Positions 25,581-34,454 of a stretch of 64,000 bases of DNA are shown piece after piece. Position numbers and translations under genes: made by a program. The first letter of the stretch is position 1. Each line of letters opens with the position of its first letter. The stretch comes from DATAEE01 sp963725145. GTDB taxonomy: Bacteria; Acidobacteriota; Vicinamibacteria; Vicinamibacterales; 2-12-FULL-66-21. The notes under the pieces were generated by a model. The model had not been told where the DNA came from and made no database searches. It saw only the letters and a program-made list of their open reading frames with translations. Location of the stretch: contig CAVRXL010000013.1 of assembly GCA_963725145.1 (NCBI GenBank), forward strand, positions 1,178,001-1,242,000. The letters are read 5' to 3'.

Positions 25581-25928
25581 ATGGCTATCACGCTGACAGT
25601 AGTGGACGATCGCGCGATGATCGATCTGCGGGCGCTCGCGCCGGAAGTGCGCGACGCGATCGTGGCCGATCTCGAAGTCGCGGTGGCGCGCGCACGTGCG
25701 CTCACGGCTACCGTCCCCGGAGACGCGGCTGCGCCCGCCGGGGCCGAGGGCGCCGATCCGGCGGCCGTCGAGCGGACGCGGGTGCAGAGCGCCCTGGAGC
25801 GCGCGCACGGCAACAAGAAGCTTGCCGCCGAGCTCCTCGGCGTCAGCCGGCGCGCGTTGTACCGGCGCCTGGAACGTCTCCATCTCGGCGAGACGATCAC
25901 GCGGCGTCCTCACAGCCCGTCTTTTTGA
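25581..25928 (+). CDS. small Fis-type helix-turn-helix protein
   Basis: DNA-binding protein of 115 residues. The C-terminal half (about 73-108: VQSALERAHGNKKLAAELLGVSRRALYRRLERL) is a Fis/NtrC-type helix-turn-helix like the DNA-binding end of sigma-54 activators. The N-terminal half has no AAA+ or receiver domain, only a short helical region. Such stand-alone HTH proteins may bend DNA or regulate locally. It precedes pckA by 66 bp in the same direction, so it might control or be co-transcribed with it. The start ATG lacks a strong ribosome site; an ATG 36 bp on is an alternative. A second short Fis-type protein occurs at about 46.1 kb. Confidence 0.72.
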   Translation: MAITLTVVDDRAMIDLRALAPEVRDAIVADLEVAVARARALTATVPGDAAAPAGAEGADPAAVERTRVQSALERAHGNKKLAAELLGVSRRALYRRLERLHLGETITRRPHSPSF

Positions 25929-25994
25929 AATCGCCGTTTCCTGAAGTACCATCCTGCAATTCGGCCGCCCTGCGTGGCGCCGAAGGGAGACAGG

Positions 25995-27587
25995 ATGGCC
26001 ACCCAGCAGGAGTCCGGGCTCGAGGCGCACGGGATCGAGAACGTCGCCCGGGTTTACTGGAATCTCAGTGTTCCGGCGCTGTGTGAGGAGGCCGTCCGCC
26101 GCCGCGAGGGGCTGATCGCCGAAGGTGGCCCCCTCGTCTGCCGCACCGGCCAGCACACCGGCCGTTCCCCCAACGACAAGTTCATCGTCCGGGAGTCATC
26201 GAGCGAGGGGCACGTCTGGTGGGGCAAGGTCAACCGCCCGATTGAAGCCGTGCATTTCGACGAGCTCCACGGGCAACTCGTGCGCTACCTCGAAGGGAAA
26301 GAGCTCTTCGTCCAGGATTGCTTCGCGGGCGCCGACCCGGAATACCGGCTGCCAATCCGCGTGATCACCGAGCAGGCCTGGCACAGCCTGTTCGCGCGGC
26401 ACATGTTCATCCGGGGCGAGCAGCACGAGCGCGTGCACCACGCCCAGCCGGGCTTCACGGTGATCGATGCGCCGGGGTTCCATGCGTCTCCCGGCCGGCA
26501 CGGGACGAACTCCGAGGTGTTCATACTCGTTCACCTCGGCCGGCGAACCGTCCTGATCGGCGGCACGAGCTACGCGGGGGAGATCAAGAAATCGATCTTC
26601 ACCGTGATGAACTATCTGCTTCCGCTTCGAGACGTCCTGTCCATGCATTGCTCGGCGAACGTGGGACCGTCGGGCGACGTCGCGCTCTTCTTCGGTCTCT
26701 CCGGCACCGGCAAGACGACGCTGTCGAGCGACCCCGAGCGCCGGCTGATCGGCGACGACGAGCACGCGTGGAGCGAACGGGGCGTCTTCAACGTGGAGGG
26801 AGGCTGCTACGCGAAGATGATCCGCCTGTCGGCGGAGGCGGAGCCGCAGATCTACGCGACCACACGCCGCTTCGGCACGGTGCTCGAAAACGTCCGGATG
26901 GACGCCGCGTCACGCCGGCTCGACCTCGACGATGAATCGCTCACGGAGAACACGCGCGGGGCGTATCCGCTCGAGTTCATCGACAACGCGGAAGCGTCCG
27001 GTCAGGCGGGGCATCCCCGCAACATCATCATGCTGACGGCGGACGCGTTCGGTGTCCTGCCCCCGATCGCGCGGCTGTCGTCTGCCGCCGCGATGTACCA
27101 TTTTCTGTCGGGGTACACCGCCAAGGTCGCCGGCACCGAAAAAGGTGTGACGGAGCCGAAGGCCACCTTCAGCACCTGCTTCGGCGCGCCGTTCATGGTG
27201 CTCCATCCGACGGTGTACGCTCGGTTCCTCGGCGATCGGATTGCGCGGCATCAGGCGCGCGTCTGGCTCGTGAACACCGGCTGGACCGGCGGGCCGTACG
27301 GCGTCGGGTCGCGGATGAAAATCGGGCACACGCGTGCGATGATCCGCGCGGCGCTGGCCGGCGCGCTCGACACCGTTCCCTACGAGCGAGACAAGACTTT
27401 CAATATCGACGTGCCGACGCGCTGCCCGGGCGTGCCCGAGGAGGTCCTCAAGCCGCGCGGCACGTGGAAGGACGGCACGGCGTACGACGCACAGGCCGCG
27501 AAGCTCGCGAAGATGTTCGTCGACAACTTCAAGACGTTCGAGGCCGAGGCGGCGCCCGACGTGAAGGCGGCCGGGCCGAGGGCTTGA
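25995..27587 (+). CDS. pckA: phosphoenolpyruvate carboxykinase (ATP)
   Basis: Gluconeogenic enzyme converting oxaloacetate and ATP to PEP, ADP and CO2; 530 residues, normal length. Diagnostic blocks are CRTGQHTGRSPNDKF (substrate Arg), the kinase loop GLSGTGKTTLS, the metal-binding LIGDDEHAW and an adenine-binding RGAYPLEFI region. The ATP-type P-loop and overall sequence exclude the GTP enzyme. I start at the ATG preceded by GGGAGACAGG rather than an in-frame one 21 bp earlier. The gatB gene follows 28 bp downstream, with a heptamer array in between, so continued transcription into gatB is likely. Confidence 0.95.
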   Translation: MATQQESGLEAHGIENVARVYWNLSVPALCEEAVRRREGLIAEGGPLVCRTGQHTGRSPNDKFIVRESSSEGHVWWGKVNRPIEAVHFDELHGQLVRYLEGKELFVQDCFAGADPEYRLPIRVITEQAWHSLFARHMFIRGEQHERVHHAQPGFTVIDAPGFHASPGRHGTNSEVFILVHLGRRTVLIGGTSYAGEIKKSIFTVMNYLLPLRDVLSMHCSANVGPSGDVALFFGLSGTGKTTLSSDPERRLIGDDEHAWSERGVFNVEGGCYAKMIRLSAEAEPQIYATTRRFGTVLENVRMDAASRRLDLDDESLTENTRGAYPLEFIDNAEASGQAGHPRNIIMLTADAFGVLPPIARLSSAAAMYHFLSGYTAKVAGTEKGVTEPKATFSTCFGAPFMVLHPTVYARFLGDRIARHQARVWLVNTGWTGGPYGVGSRMKIGHTRAMIRAALAGALDTVPYERDKTFNIDVPTRCPGVPEEVLKPRGTWKDGTAYDAQAAKLAKMFVDNFKTFEAEAAPDVKAAGPRA

Positions 27588-27593
27588 TGCCCC

Positions 27594-27615
27594 ATTCAGC
27601 ACTCAGCAATCCACA

Positions 27616-27617
<2 letters not shown>
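27594..27617. repeat. short heptamer array abutting the gatB start codon
   Basis: ATTCAGC, ACTCAGC, AATCCAC, then AATG: about 3.4 units of 7 bp, the last one containing the gatB ATG. No purine-rich ribosome site lies between pckA and gatB, so the repeat forms the whole translation-start context. Confidence 0.65.
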
Positions 27618-29045
<1,428 letters not shown>

Positions 29046-29049
<4 letters not shown>

Positions 29050-29705
29050 TCGAAGCCTCTCACCTGTCGAAGGTTTACAGCCGCGGCGTGTATGCGCTGC
29101 GGGACCTCTCGCTCCGCGTCGACAAGGGTGAGTTCGTGTTCCTGACCGGCCCGAGCGGCGCCGGCAAGTCCACGTTCCTCCGCCTCCTCCTCCGGCAGGA
29201 GGTGCCCTCCGACGGCCAGCTCGTGGTCAACGGCCGGCACCTGGCCGATCTGAAGCCGCGCGAGGTGCAGGCGTACCGCCGATCCATCGGATTCGTCTTT
29301 CAGGACTTCAAGCTGATCGAGGCCCAGACCGTGCTCGAGAACGTGGCGTTCGTGCCGCGCGTGCTCGGCGCCTCCGACGCGCAGCAGCGGCGCCGGGTGT
29401 TCCAGGTCCTGAAGTGGGTCGGCCTGCAGCACCGCATGGCCGCCTTTCCGCTCGAGCTGTCCGGCGGTGAGCAACAGCGGATTGCCATCGCTCGCGCGCT
29501 CGTCAACGATCCGGTGCTCATCATCGCGGATGAGCCGACCGGCAACCTCGATCCGGACCTGTCGCTCGAGATCATGAACCTGTTTCGCGAGATCAACGCC
29601 CGCGGCACGACCGTGCTCGTCGCGACGCACGATCGCGATCTCATCCATCGAGTCGGCCGGCGCACCATGACGCTCGACCACGGCTCCCTCGTGGAGGTCA
29701 CCTGA
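29046..29705 (+). CDS. ftsE: cell-division ATP-binding protein FtsE
   Basis: ABC ATPase (219 residues) that, with FtsX, controls periplasmic wall hydrolases at the septum. It contains GPSGAGKST, VFQDFKLIEAQTVLENVAF (typical FtsE after the Q-loop), LSGGEQQRIAIARAL, LIIADEPTGNLDPD and VLVATHD. Identity with FtsE rather than LolD rests on this sequence and on the directly following ftsX. It overlaps gatB by 4 bp and ftsX by 1 bp (TGATG). The M23 and SpoIID-like proteins in this window are possible wall-hydrolase partners, but that is inference only. Confidence 0.93.
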
Positions 29706-30601
29706 TGAAGCAGGCGCTGCAGTACTTCTTCAGTGAGGCAGCCACGAGCCTGTGGCGGCGCCGCCATGGAGCGTCTCTCGCGATCTTCACGATCGCGTCG
29801 GGGCTGTTCATCCTCGGGCTCTTCCTGCTCGTGACCACAAACGGCGGCCGCCTCGTCCAGCGATGGACCGACGCGGCCGAGCTGTCGGTCTTTCTGCGGG
29901 ACGATGTGACGAGCGAGCAGCTCGGTGCGATTGAGGACACGGTCGATCGGAGCGGGCTCGCCGCTCGCCGGGAATACATCTCGAAGGACGAAGCCCGCCG
30001 GCGCTTCCGTCGTGACTACCGCGACCTCGCGGCGGCGGCGGATACGCTCGAGCTCAATCCCTTTCCCGCGTCGGTCGAGGTCCGGCTTCGCGCCGAAGAG
30101 TCGGGTGGGGATGTCGTTGACGCGCTGGCGACCAAACTGGCGACCACGCCGGGCGTCGCCGACGTACGGTTCGATCGCCGGTGGCTGCAGCGGCTCCTCG
30201 GAGCGCTGACGCTCATCCGTGGGGCGGGCTTCTTCCTCGTCGCGGTGCTCGGGGTCGCCGCCGCGCTGACCGTCTCCAGCGTCGTGCGCCTGGCTGCCCA
30301 CGCGCGCCGTGACGAAATTGAAATCATGCAGCTCGTCGGCGCCCCGGCGGCCTACGTGCGGGGGCCGTTCATCGCGGAGGGCGTGATCCAGGGCGGGGCA
30401 GGGGCCCTCATGGGCCTGCTCCTGTTGTGGGTGGTCTTCGCCGTGATGAACGCACGGTACGGTCGGATGGCGTCAGAGTCGCTGGGTCTCGAGTCGCTGA
30501 CCTTTCTTCCGGCCGGCCTGGCGATTTCAATTCTTGCCGGAGGGATGGCGCTGGGGTGCCTGGGCGGTCTCGTCGCCTCCCGCAGCGTTCGCACGTGGTA
30601 G
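29705..30601 (+). CDS. ftsX: cell-division protein FtsX
   Basis: Inner-membrane partner of FtsE, 298 residues with four TM helices: about 24-46, then an extracytoplasmic domain to about 170, then about 175-200, 225-250 and 270-290. The extracytoplasmic loop (SVFLRDDVTSEQLGAIEDTV, YISKDEARRRF, NPFPASVEVRL) follows FtsX order. The last loop-TM block has EIEIMQLVGAPAAYVRGPFIAEGVIQG. Starts 1 bp inside the ftsE stop. No hairpin terminator follows; the next 100 bp hold a strong promoter for the next gene. Confidence 0.93.
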   Translation: MKQALQYFFSEAATSLWRRRHGASLAIFTIASGLFILGLFLLVTTNGGRLVQRWTDAAELSVFLRDDVTSEQLGAIEDTVDRSGLAARREYISKDEARRRFRRDYRDLAAAADTLELNPFPASVEVRLRAEESGGDVVDALATKLATTPGVADVRFDRRWLQRLLGALTLIRGAGFFLVAVLGVAAALTVSSVVRLAAHARRDEIEIMQLVGAPAAYVRGPFIAEGVIQGGAGALMGLLLLWVVFAVMNARYGRMASESLGLESLTFLPAGLAISILAGGMALGCLGGLVASRSVRTW

Positions 30602-30639
30602 GCCTCGCCGAAACGAGGGCGCCGGCCGCTGCGATCATG

Positions 30640-30668
30640 TTGACACGCATGGTCGGCGCGCATACACT
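30640..30668 (+). promoter_or_regulatory. sigma-70-type promoter TTGACA-17-TACACT
   Basis: A perfect -35 hexamer TTGACA and, 17 bp on, TACACT as -10. Transcription would start near 30675 and give a leader of about 34 nt that contains AGGAG before the ATG at 30709. One of the clearest promoters in the window. Confidence 0.8.
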
Positions 30669-30708
30669 CAGAAGAATCCTCTAAACGATGTCCGACTCGA
30701 GGAGTCGT

Positions 30709-31005
30709 ATGCGCTTCGTCTCCGATCGGCATCTCGCCGCGCCACCGTTCAACGGCGTGGCGGACTTCTACAGGCAAGAGTTCATCAAACATCAGCACTG
30801 CATCGAGAAACAGCGCGCCTACTACTCCGAGCGCGCGCTGCACGACGTCGAGGAGGCGCTCTCGCGCGTCCTGGCGCAGCTCGACACGCTGTGCGCGAAA
30901 GAGAACGCTGACCAGGTGGTCGGCAAGCTTCTGCGCACGTTCGACGCCGTCACCGGGCTCTCCGCATGGGCAGCCTGGTCGGATCAAACCCCGAAGCTTC
31001 ACTGA
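30709..31005 (+). CDS. small helical protein, unknown
   Basis: Protein of 98 residues with no recognised family. The N-terminus RFVSDRHLAAPPFNG is followed by a largely helical charged region (FYRQEFIKHQHCIEKQRAYYSERALHDVEEALSRVLAQLDTL). I chose the ATG with AGGAG 4 bp upstream; an in-frame ATG 21 bp earlier has no ribosome site. The strong promoter and good ribosome site support real expression. It overlaps the glycerate kinase start by 40 bp. Possibly a small regulatory or accessory protein; no motif indicates a function. Confidence 0.65.
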   Translation: MRFVSDRHLAAPPFNGVADFYRQEFIKHQHCIEKQRAYYSERALHDVEEALSRVLAQLDTLCAKENADQVVGKLLRTFDAVTGLSAWAAWSDQTPKLH

Positions 31006-32312
31006 CATCTCCTCCGCTTCCGCCGGTTCGCTCGCGTCGTGAAGACGTGCTGGCCATTGTCCGCGCGGCGATTGGCGCCGCCGATCCGCGGCGCCTCGTC
31101 GCACGCGCGCTCGCCGACAAGCCGTTCGAATTCGCCGATCCGTCGGGTGTCGTGGCCGCCGGAAAGGCGGCGGGCGGAATGCTGTCCGCGTTCGCCGCGG
31201 TGGCGGGTCGGCGGCTGCGCACCGGGATCATCTCGTGTCCCGAGCGGCCCGCGTCGCTGCCCCCATCGGTCGAGTGGGAGAGCGGATCCCATCCGATTCC
31301 CGGGGACGGGAGCGTGCGTGCCGCGCGGCGAGCGCTCCAGGTCGCGCGCGAGATGCGCGCTCAGGACGGCGACCTCGTCGTGCTCCTGTCCGGAGGCGCG
31401 TCGGCCATGCTGGCGCTGCCCATGGACGGGCTGTCGATCGGCGACAAGGCAGAGACGACCCGCCTCGTGCTCGCCGCCGGCTGCCCGATTCACGAGATCA
31501 ACACGCTCCGGAAGCACCTGTCGGCCATCAAAGGCGGCCGCCTCGGGGCCGCGGCCGGGCGGAGCCTGACGCTGGCCATCTCGGATGTCGTCGGCCCGAT
31601 CGAAGCGGATCCCGCGGTGATCGGGTCGGGCCCCTCGACCCCCGATCGCACGACGTATGAGGATGCGCTGAAGGTGCTCGAAGGGTGGGGGCTCCTCGAT
31701 GACGTTCCGTCGGCCGTGGTCAGGCACTTGCGCCGCGGTGTCCGCGGCGGCGTCGAAGACAGCGTCAAGCCGGGGGATGAGCGGCTGCGCGACGCCGACG
31801 TGCGAATCGTCGGCAGCCGGCGCGACGCGATGGAAGGGGCGCGGCACGAAGCCCGCGCGCGGGGCTACAGCGTCGAGGTGCTGGACGAGGCGATCGTGGG
31901 GGAGGCGCGCGCCGCCGGTCCCGCGCTCGTCGAGCGCGCGATGGCGGCCCGCGGCGCCGGTCCGCACTGTCTGATCGCGTCCGGTGAAACGACGGTGACG
32001 GTGAAGGGGCGAGGGCGGGGCGGCCGGAATCAGGAGATCGTGTTATCGGCGATCCGCGCGCTCGCCGACGTCGGCCGTCAGATGGCCCTCGCGAGCGCCG
32101 GCACCGACGGCATCGACGGCCCGACCGACGCCGCCGGCGCGGTGGCCGACGCCGCGACCCTCGAGCGCTCCCAGCTCCGCGGGCTCGGAGCGCCGGAGTG
32201 GGCGCTCGACGAGAACGACAGCTACGGGTTCTTCGAGGCGCTCGGCGATCTCATCCGAACGGGACCGACCGGCACCAACGTCGGCGACGTGCACGTCGTG
32301 GTCGTCGGGTAG
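30966..32312 (+). CDS. glycerate 2-kinase (DUF4147/MOFRL type)
   Basis: Kinase phosphorylating D-glycerate at C2 to 2-phosphoglycerate, feeding glycolysis; 448 residues of the class II glycerate kinase family (GckA/TtuD). The N-terminal DUF4147 domain includes VVAAGKAAGGM, VVLLSGGASAML and the INTLRKHLSAIKGGRL signature. The C-terminal MOFRL domain contains SGETTVTVKGRGRGGRNQE and SAGTDGIDGPTDAAGA. The exact start is uncertain because the only suitable ATG overlaps the previous gene by 40 bp. Glycerate may come from glyoxylate, serine or tartrate breakdown; no such genes are adjacent. Confidence 0.9.
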   Translation: MGSLVGSNPEASLTSPPLPPVRSRREDVLAIVRAAIGAADPRRLVARALADKPFEFADPSGVVAAGKAAGGMLSAFAAVAGRRLRTGIISCPERPASLPPSVEWESGSHPIPGDGSVRAARRALQVAREMRAQDGDLVVLLSGGASAMLALPMDGLSIGDKAETTRLVLAAGCPIHEINTLRKHLSAIKGGRLGAAAGRSLTLAISDVVGPIEADPAVIGSGPSTPDRTTYEDALKVLEGWGLLDDVPSAVVRHLRRGVRGGVEDSVKPGDERLRDADVRIVGSRRDAMEGARHEARARGYSVEVLDEAIVGEARAAGPALVERAMAARGAGPHCLIASGETTVTVKGRGRGGRNQEIVLSAIRALADVGRQMALASAGTDGIDGPTDAAGAVADAATLERSQLRGLGAPEWALDENDSYGFFEALGDLIRTGPTGTNVGDVHVVVVG

Positions 32313-32315
32313 TGC

Positions 32316-32321
32316 TAGATT
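32316..32321 (+). promoter_or_regulatory. possible -10 element (TAGATT) just before a start codon
   Basis: TAGATT ends 7 bp before the ATG at 32329. If used, transcription starts at or next to the ATG, giving a leaderless mRNA. No clear -35. Confidence 0.35.
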
Positions 32322-32328
32322 AGCGGAC

Positions 32329-32757
32329 ATGCCGCGCGGCAAGCTCATTCTCTATACCATCCTCGGAATCGCGCTCGCGCTGGCGGGCGGGTGGTTGTGG
32401 GGCGCCTCTGGCAGATTCAGCGTCGCCGAGCAGGCGCGCAGCGCCGAGCAACGGGCGGACCTGGCGGACGCGCGGGCGCGGATCCTCGAGGCGCGCGTCG
32501 CCCTCTTTCAGTCGAATTTCGGCGACGCGGGACGCCAGCTCGAGATCGCCAGGAGGCCGCTGGAACGGGCGCGCGATCGCTACCGCGAGCGCGGGCAGCA
32601 GGATCTGGTGGCGCAGGTGGAAGAGGCGTTGAAGCGGGTCGACGCGGCGCAGCGCGCGGCGGGCCAGCTGGATGCCGGCGCCAACGCGCGCGCCGCCGAA
32701 GCCGTGACGCTGCTGGAGAAGATCACTTCAGGATCGTTGCCTTCACCTCCACGGTGA
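32329..32757 (+). CDS. membrane-anchored coiled-coil protein, unknown
   Basis: Protein of 142 residues: one N-terminal TM helix (about 6-24, LILYTILGIALALAGGWLWG) followed by an Ala/Arg/Glu-rich helical region likely to form a coiled coil outside the cytoplasm (VAEQARSAEQRADLADARARILEARVALFQ). A TPR-like stretch around FGDAGRQLEIARRPLERARDRYRE is possible but not certain. No ribosome site precedes it; a TAGATT sequence just upstream suggests a leaderless transcript. Its 3' end overlaps the convergent gene by 35 bp. Function unknown. Confidence 0.6.
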   Translation: MPRGKLILYTILGIALALAGGWLWGASGRFSVAEQARSAEQRADLADARARILEARVALFQSNFGDAGRQLEIARRPLERARDRYRERGQQDLVAQVEEALKRVDAAQRAAGQLDAGANARAAEAVTLLEKITSGSLPSPPR

Positions 32758-33331
32758 CGCTGCGGTCGCTGTTGGGATCCGCGGATTTCGTGACGCCGAG
32801 GGACTGTCCCGAGGTGAGCACGCACTCGAGCATTTCCGAGATGTTGTTCGAGGGAGAAACCTCGGTGTCGGCGGGACGGTACTCAAAGGTCAGAAAGAGC
32901 CGAATCTGGCCGTCGCGCAGAATCATCGGACGGGCATCGACGTTGAGCCGCACGTCCTGAATGCCGAACTTTTCGGTTCGGACATTCCCGCCCGTCCTCA
33001 CTCGCCCGGTCGTTCGGTCACCCGTGACGATCGCCACCGTCTTGCTCTCCGGCTGCGCGGTGCCGCGCTGATCGCGAATCGTCAGCTCCACTCGGATGTT
33101 GACCGGCTGTCCGGCCTCCCGGTCGCGGCGCTCCTGCTCCTGCGCCTTCGCGCGCTCGAGAGCCTGACGCTCCCGCTCGGCCGCTTCCTTCTCTTTCTCC
33201 TTTTCCTGCGCCTGAGCGCGAGCCTGCGCGGCCGCCTCGCGCTCCTGGGCCGCCGATGACTGGTTCTGCGCTGAGGCCGACGATCCGATCACGAGAACCA
33301 GCCCGAGTCCGACGAGCGTGCGGCGAAGCAT
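32723..33331 (-). CDS. secreted protein with charged Gln/Glu/Lys repeat region, unknown
   Basis: Exported protein of 202 residues. The signal peptide MLRRTLVGLGLVLVIGSSASAQ is followed by a low-complexity helical region of Ala/Gln/Glu/Lys/Arg (about 27-75) that could form a coiled coil. A beta-rich C-terminal domain follows (VNIRVELTIRDQRG ... LFLTFEYRPA). The C-terminal half has an FTxRV-like beta-sandwich character but no family I can assign. It lies 1 bp after the anti-sigma-like gene, so it is part of the second ECF sigma operon and may be its output or sensor. Convergent overlap of 35 bp with the preceding gene. Confidence 0.65.
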   Translation of the reverse strand: MLRRTLVGLGLVLVIGSSASAQNQSSAAQEREAAAQARAQAQEKEKEKEAAERERQALERAKAQEQERRDREAGQPVNIRVELTIRDQRGTAQPESKTVAIVTGDRTTGRVRTGGNVRTEKFGIQDVRLNVDARPMILRDGQIRLFLTFEYRPADTEVSPSNNISEMLECVLTSGQSLGVTKSADPNSDRSVTVEVKATILK

Positions 33332-33332
33332 G

Positions 33333-33842
33333 TCACTGACCTCCTGTCGCCGTGGGCGGCGACACCAACGGTTTGATGTCCAGGGTCTCGATTGTGAGTG
33401 GCGCGTCGACGTCGAGCGCCGGAAGCGGCGTCGAGCCGGTGTCAAGCGGGGCGATGCCGATCGCATACGGCGCGTCGAGCGCGGGGATCGACGCGATGGC
33501 CGGCTCGATTGCGCGCGGGGACGCCGCCAGCCGCGCCTGCGCCGGTACAGCGTTCTCGGTTGGCGCGCGCGGAACGAGTGCAATCACGAGCGGCGGCGCC
33601 TGCGTGAGAGGCCATTCCACAACCCGCCTGGGAAGCTCCACCGGCTGCCGCGCCGGCCAGCCGAGATACGCCGCGAGCAGAATGCCAGCCGCCGCGGCGA
33701 GCCACCATTTGTGGTACGAGGCTTTAGCCTCGTTGCCACCGACACGAATCTCTTCGATGACCCGCGCCCGCAGATCGACCGGCGATGGCTCGGCGGTCAT
33801 CGCGCGTGCGGCGTCGTCGATGAGACGATCGTGATCAGTCAC
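33333..33842 (-). CDS. single-TM protein, probable anti-sigma partner
   Basis: Protein of 169 residues with a short cytoplasmic N-terminus (about 1-45, helical), one TM helix (about 46-62, WWLAAAAGILLAAYLGW) and a Pro-rich periplasmic tail. It lacks an obvious zinc-finger His-Cys-Cys motif, so it is not a canonical ZAS anti-sigma, but position and topology directly after an ECF sigma gene suggest that role. It begins with GTG immediately after the sigma stop (TGAGTG). The tail (LVIALVPRAP ... LDIKPLVSPP) matches nothing I know. Confidence 0.6.
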   Translation of the reverse strand: MTDHDRLIDDAARAMTAEPSPVDLRARVIEEIRVGGNEAKASYHKWWLAAAAGILLAAYLGWPARQPVELPRRVVEWPLTQAPPLVIALVPRAPTENAVPAQARLAASPRAIEPAIASIPALDAPYAIGIAPLDTGSTPLPALDVDAPLTIETLDIKPLVSPPTATGGQ

Positions 33843-34403
33843 TCAGTAGCCCAATCTTTGGAGCTTCTCGCGCACGATCCGGCGCGCTTCGGAGATGCGC
33901 CACTTCAACGTGCCGACCGGAACCCCGAGCATCGCGGCCATCTCGGTGTACGAGTGCTCGCCGGTCGCGGCGAGCAGGAGCGGGTCGCGCAGCTTGACCG
34001 GCAGGCCCGCGATCAGCCGTTTGGCGGTTCGATGCGCCGACGCGGCGACGAGCGCCGCGTCCGCCGGCCGTTCCAGCGCGGGCGGGTCGGCCGTCCTGCC
34101 GTCCTCGGTCTCGAGCGGCAGAAACGACCGGCGCATGGCGCGCCGGCGGTCGAGCGCTTTGTTCCAGACGATGGTCAATAGCCATGTTTTGAACGACGAT
34201 TCCCCGCGAAATCGATCCAGTCGCCGGTACGCGGCCACGAATGCCTCTTGCGCCGCGTCATCCGCCTCGGCCGGGGAACCGGTCGCGGCAAGCGCCGCCC
34301 GAAACACCGGCTCGCGGAACCAATCGACCAGCTGGCCGAAGGCATCAGGGTCTCCGGCCCGGGCGCGTTCGAGCGCTGCGGCCACTTCCGGCGGTTCGCT
34401 CAC
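33843..34403 (-). CDS. ECF-family RNA polymerase sigma factor (second pair)
   Basis: ECF sigma factor, about 186 residues. Region 2: ALAATGSPAEADDAAQEAFVAAYRRLDRFRGESSFKTWLLTIVWNKALD. Region 4: LIAGLPVKLRDPLLLAATGEHSYTEMAAMLGVPVGTLKWRISEARRIVREKL. An upstream ATG at 34460 would overlap the divergent rnr start, so I use the GTG at 34403. This leaves about 50 bp for the two divergent promoters. The following membrane protein and secreted protein genes are contiguous. The GTLKWRISEARR helix is typical of ECF41/RpoE-like members, but I do not assign a group. Confidence 0.88.
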   Translation of the reverse strand: MSEPPEVAAALERARAGDPDAFGQLVDWFREPVFRAALAATGSPAEADDAAQEAFVAAYRRLDRFRGESSFKTWLLTIVWNKALDRRRAMRRSFLPLETEDGRTADPPALERPADAALVAASAHRTAKRLIAGLPVKLRDPLLLAATGEHSYTEMAAMLGVPVGTLKWRISEARRIVREKLQRLGY

Positions 34404-34454
34404 ACAACCAGTAGACTCGGCCGTTCCGAGCGCGGTTGGGAATAATGTAAAGAG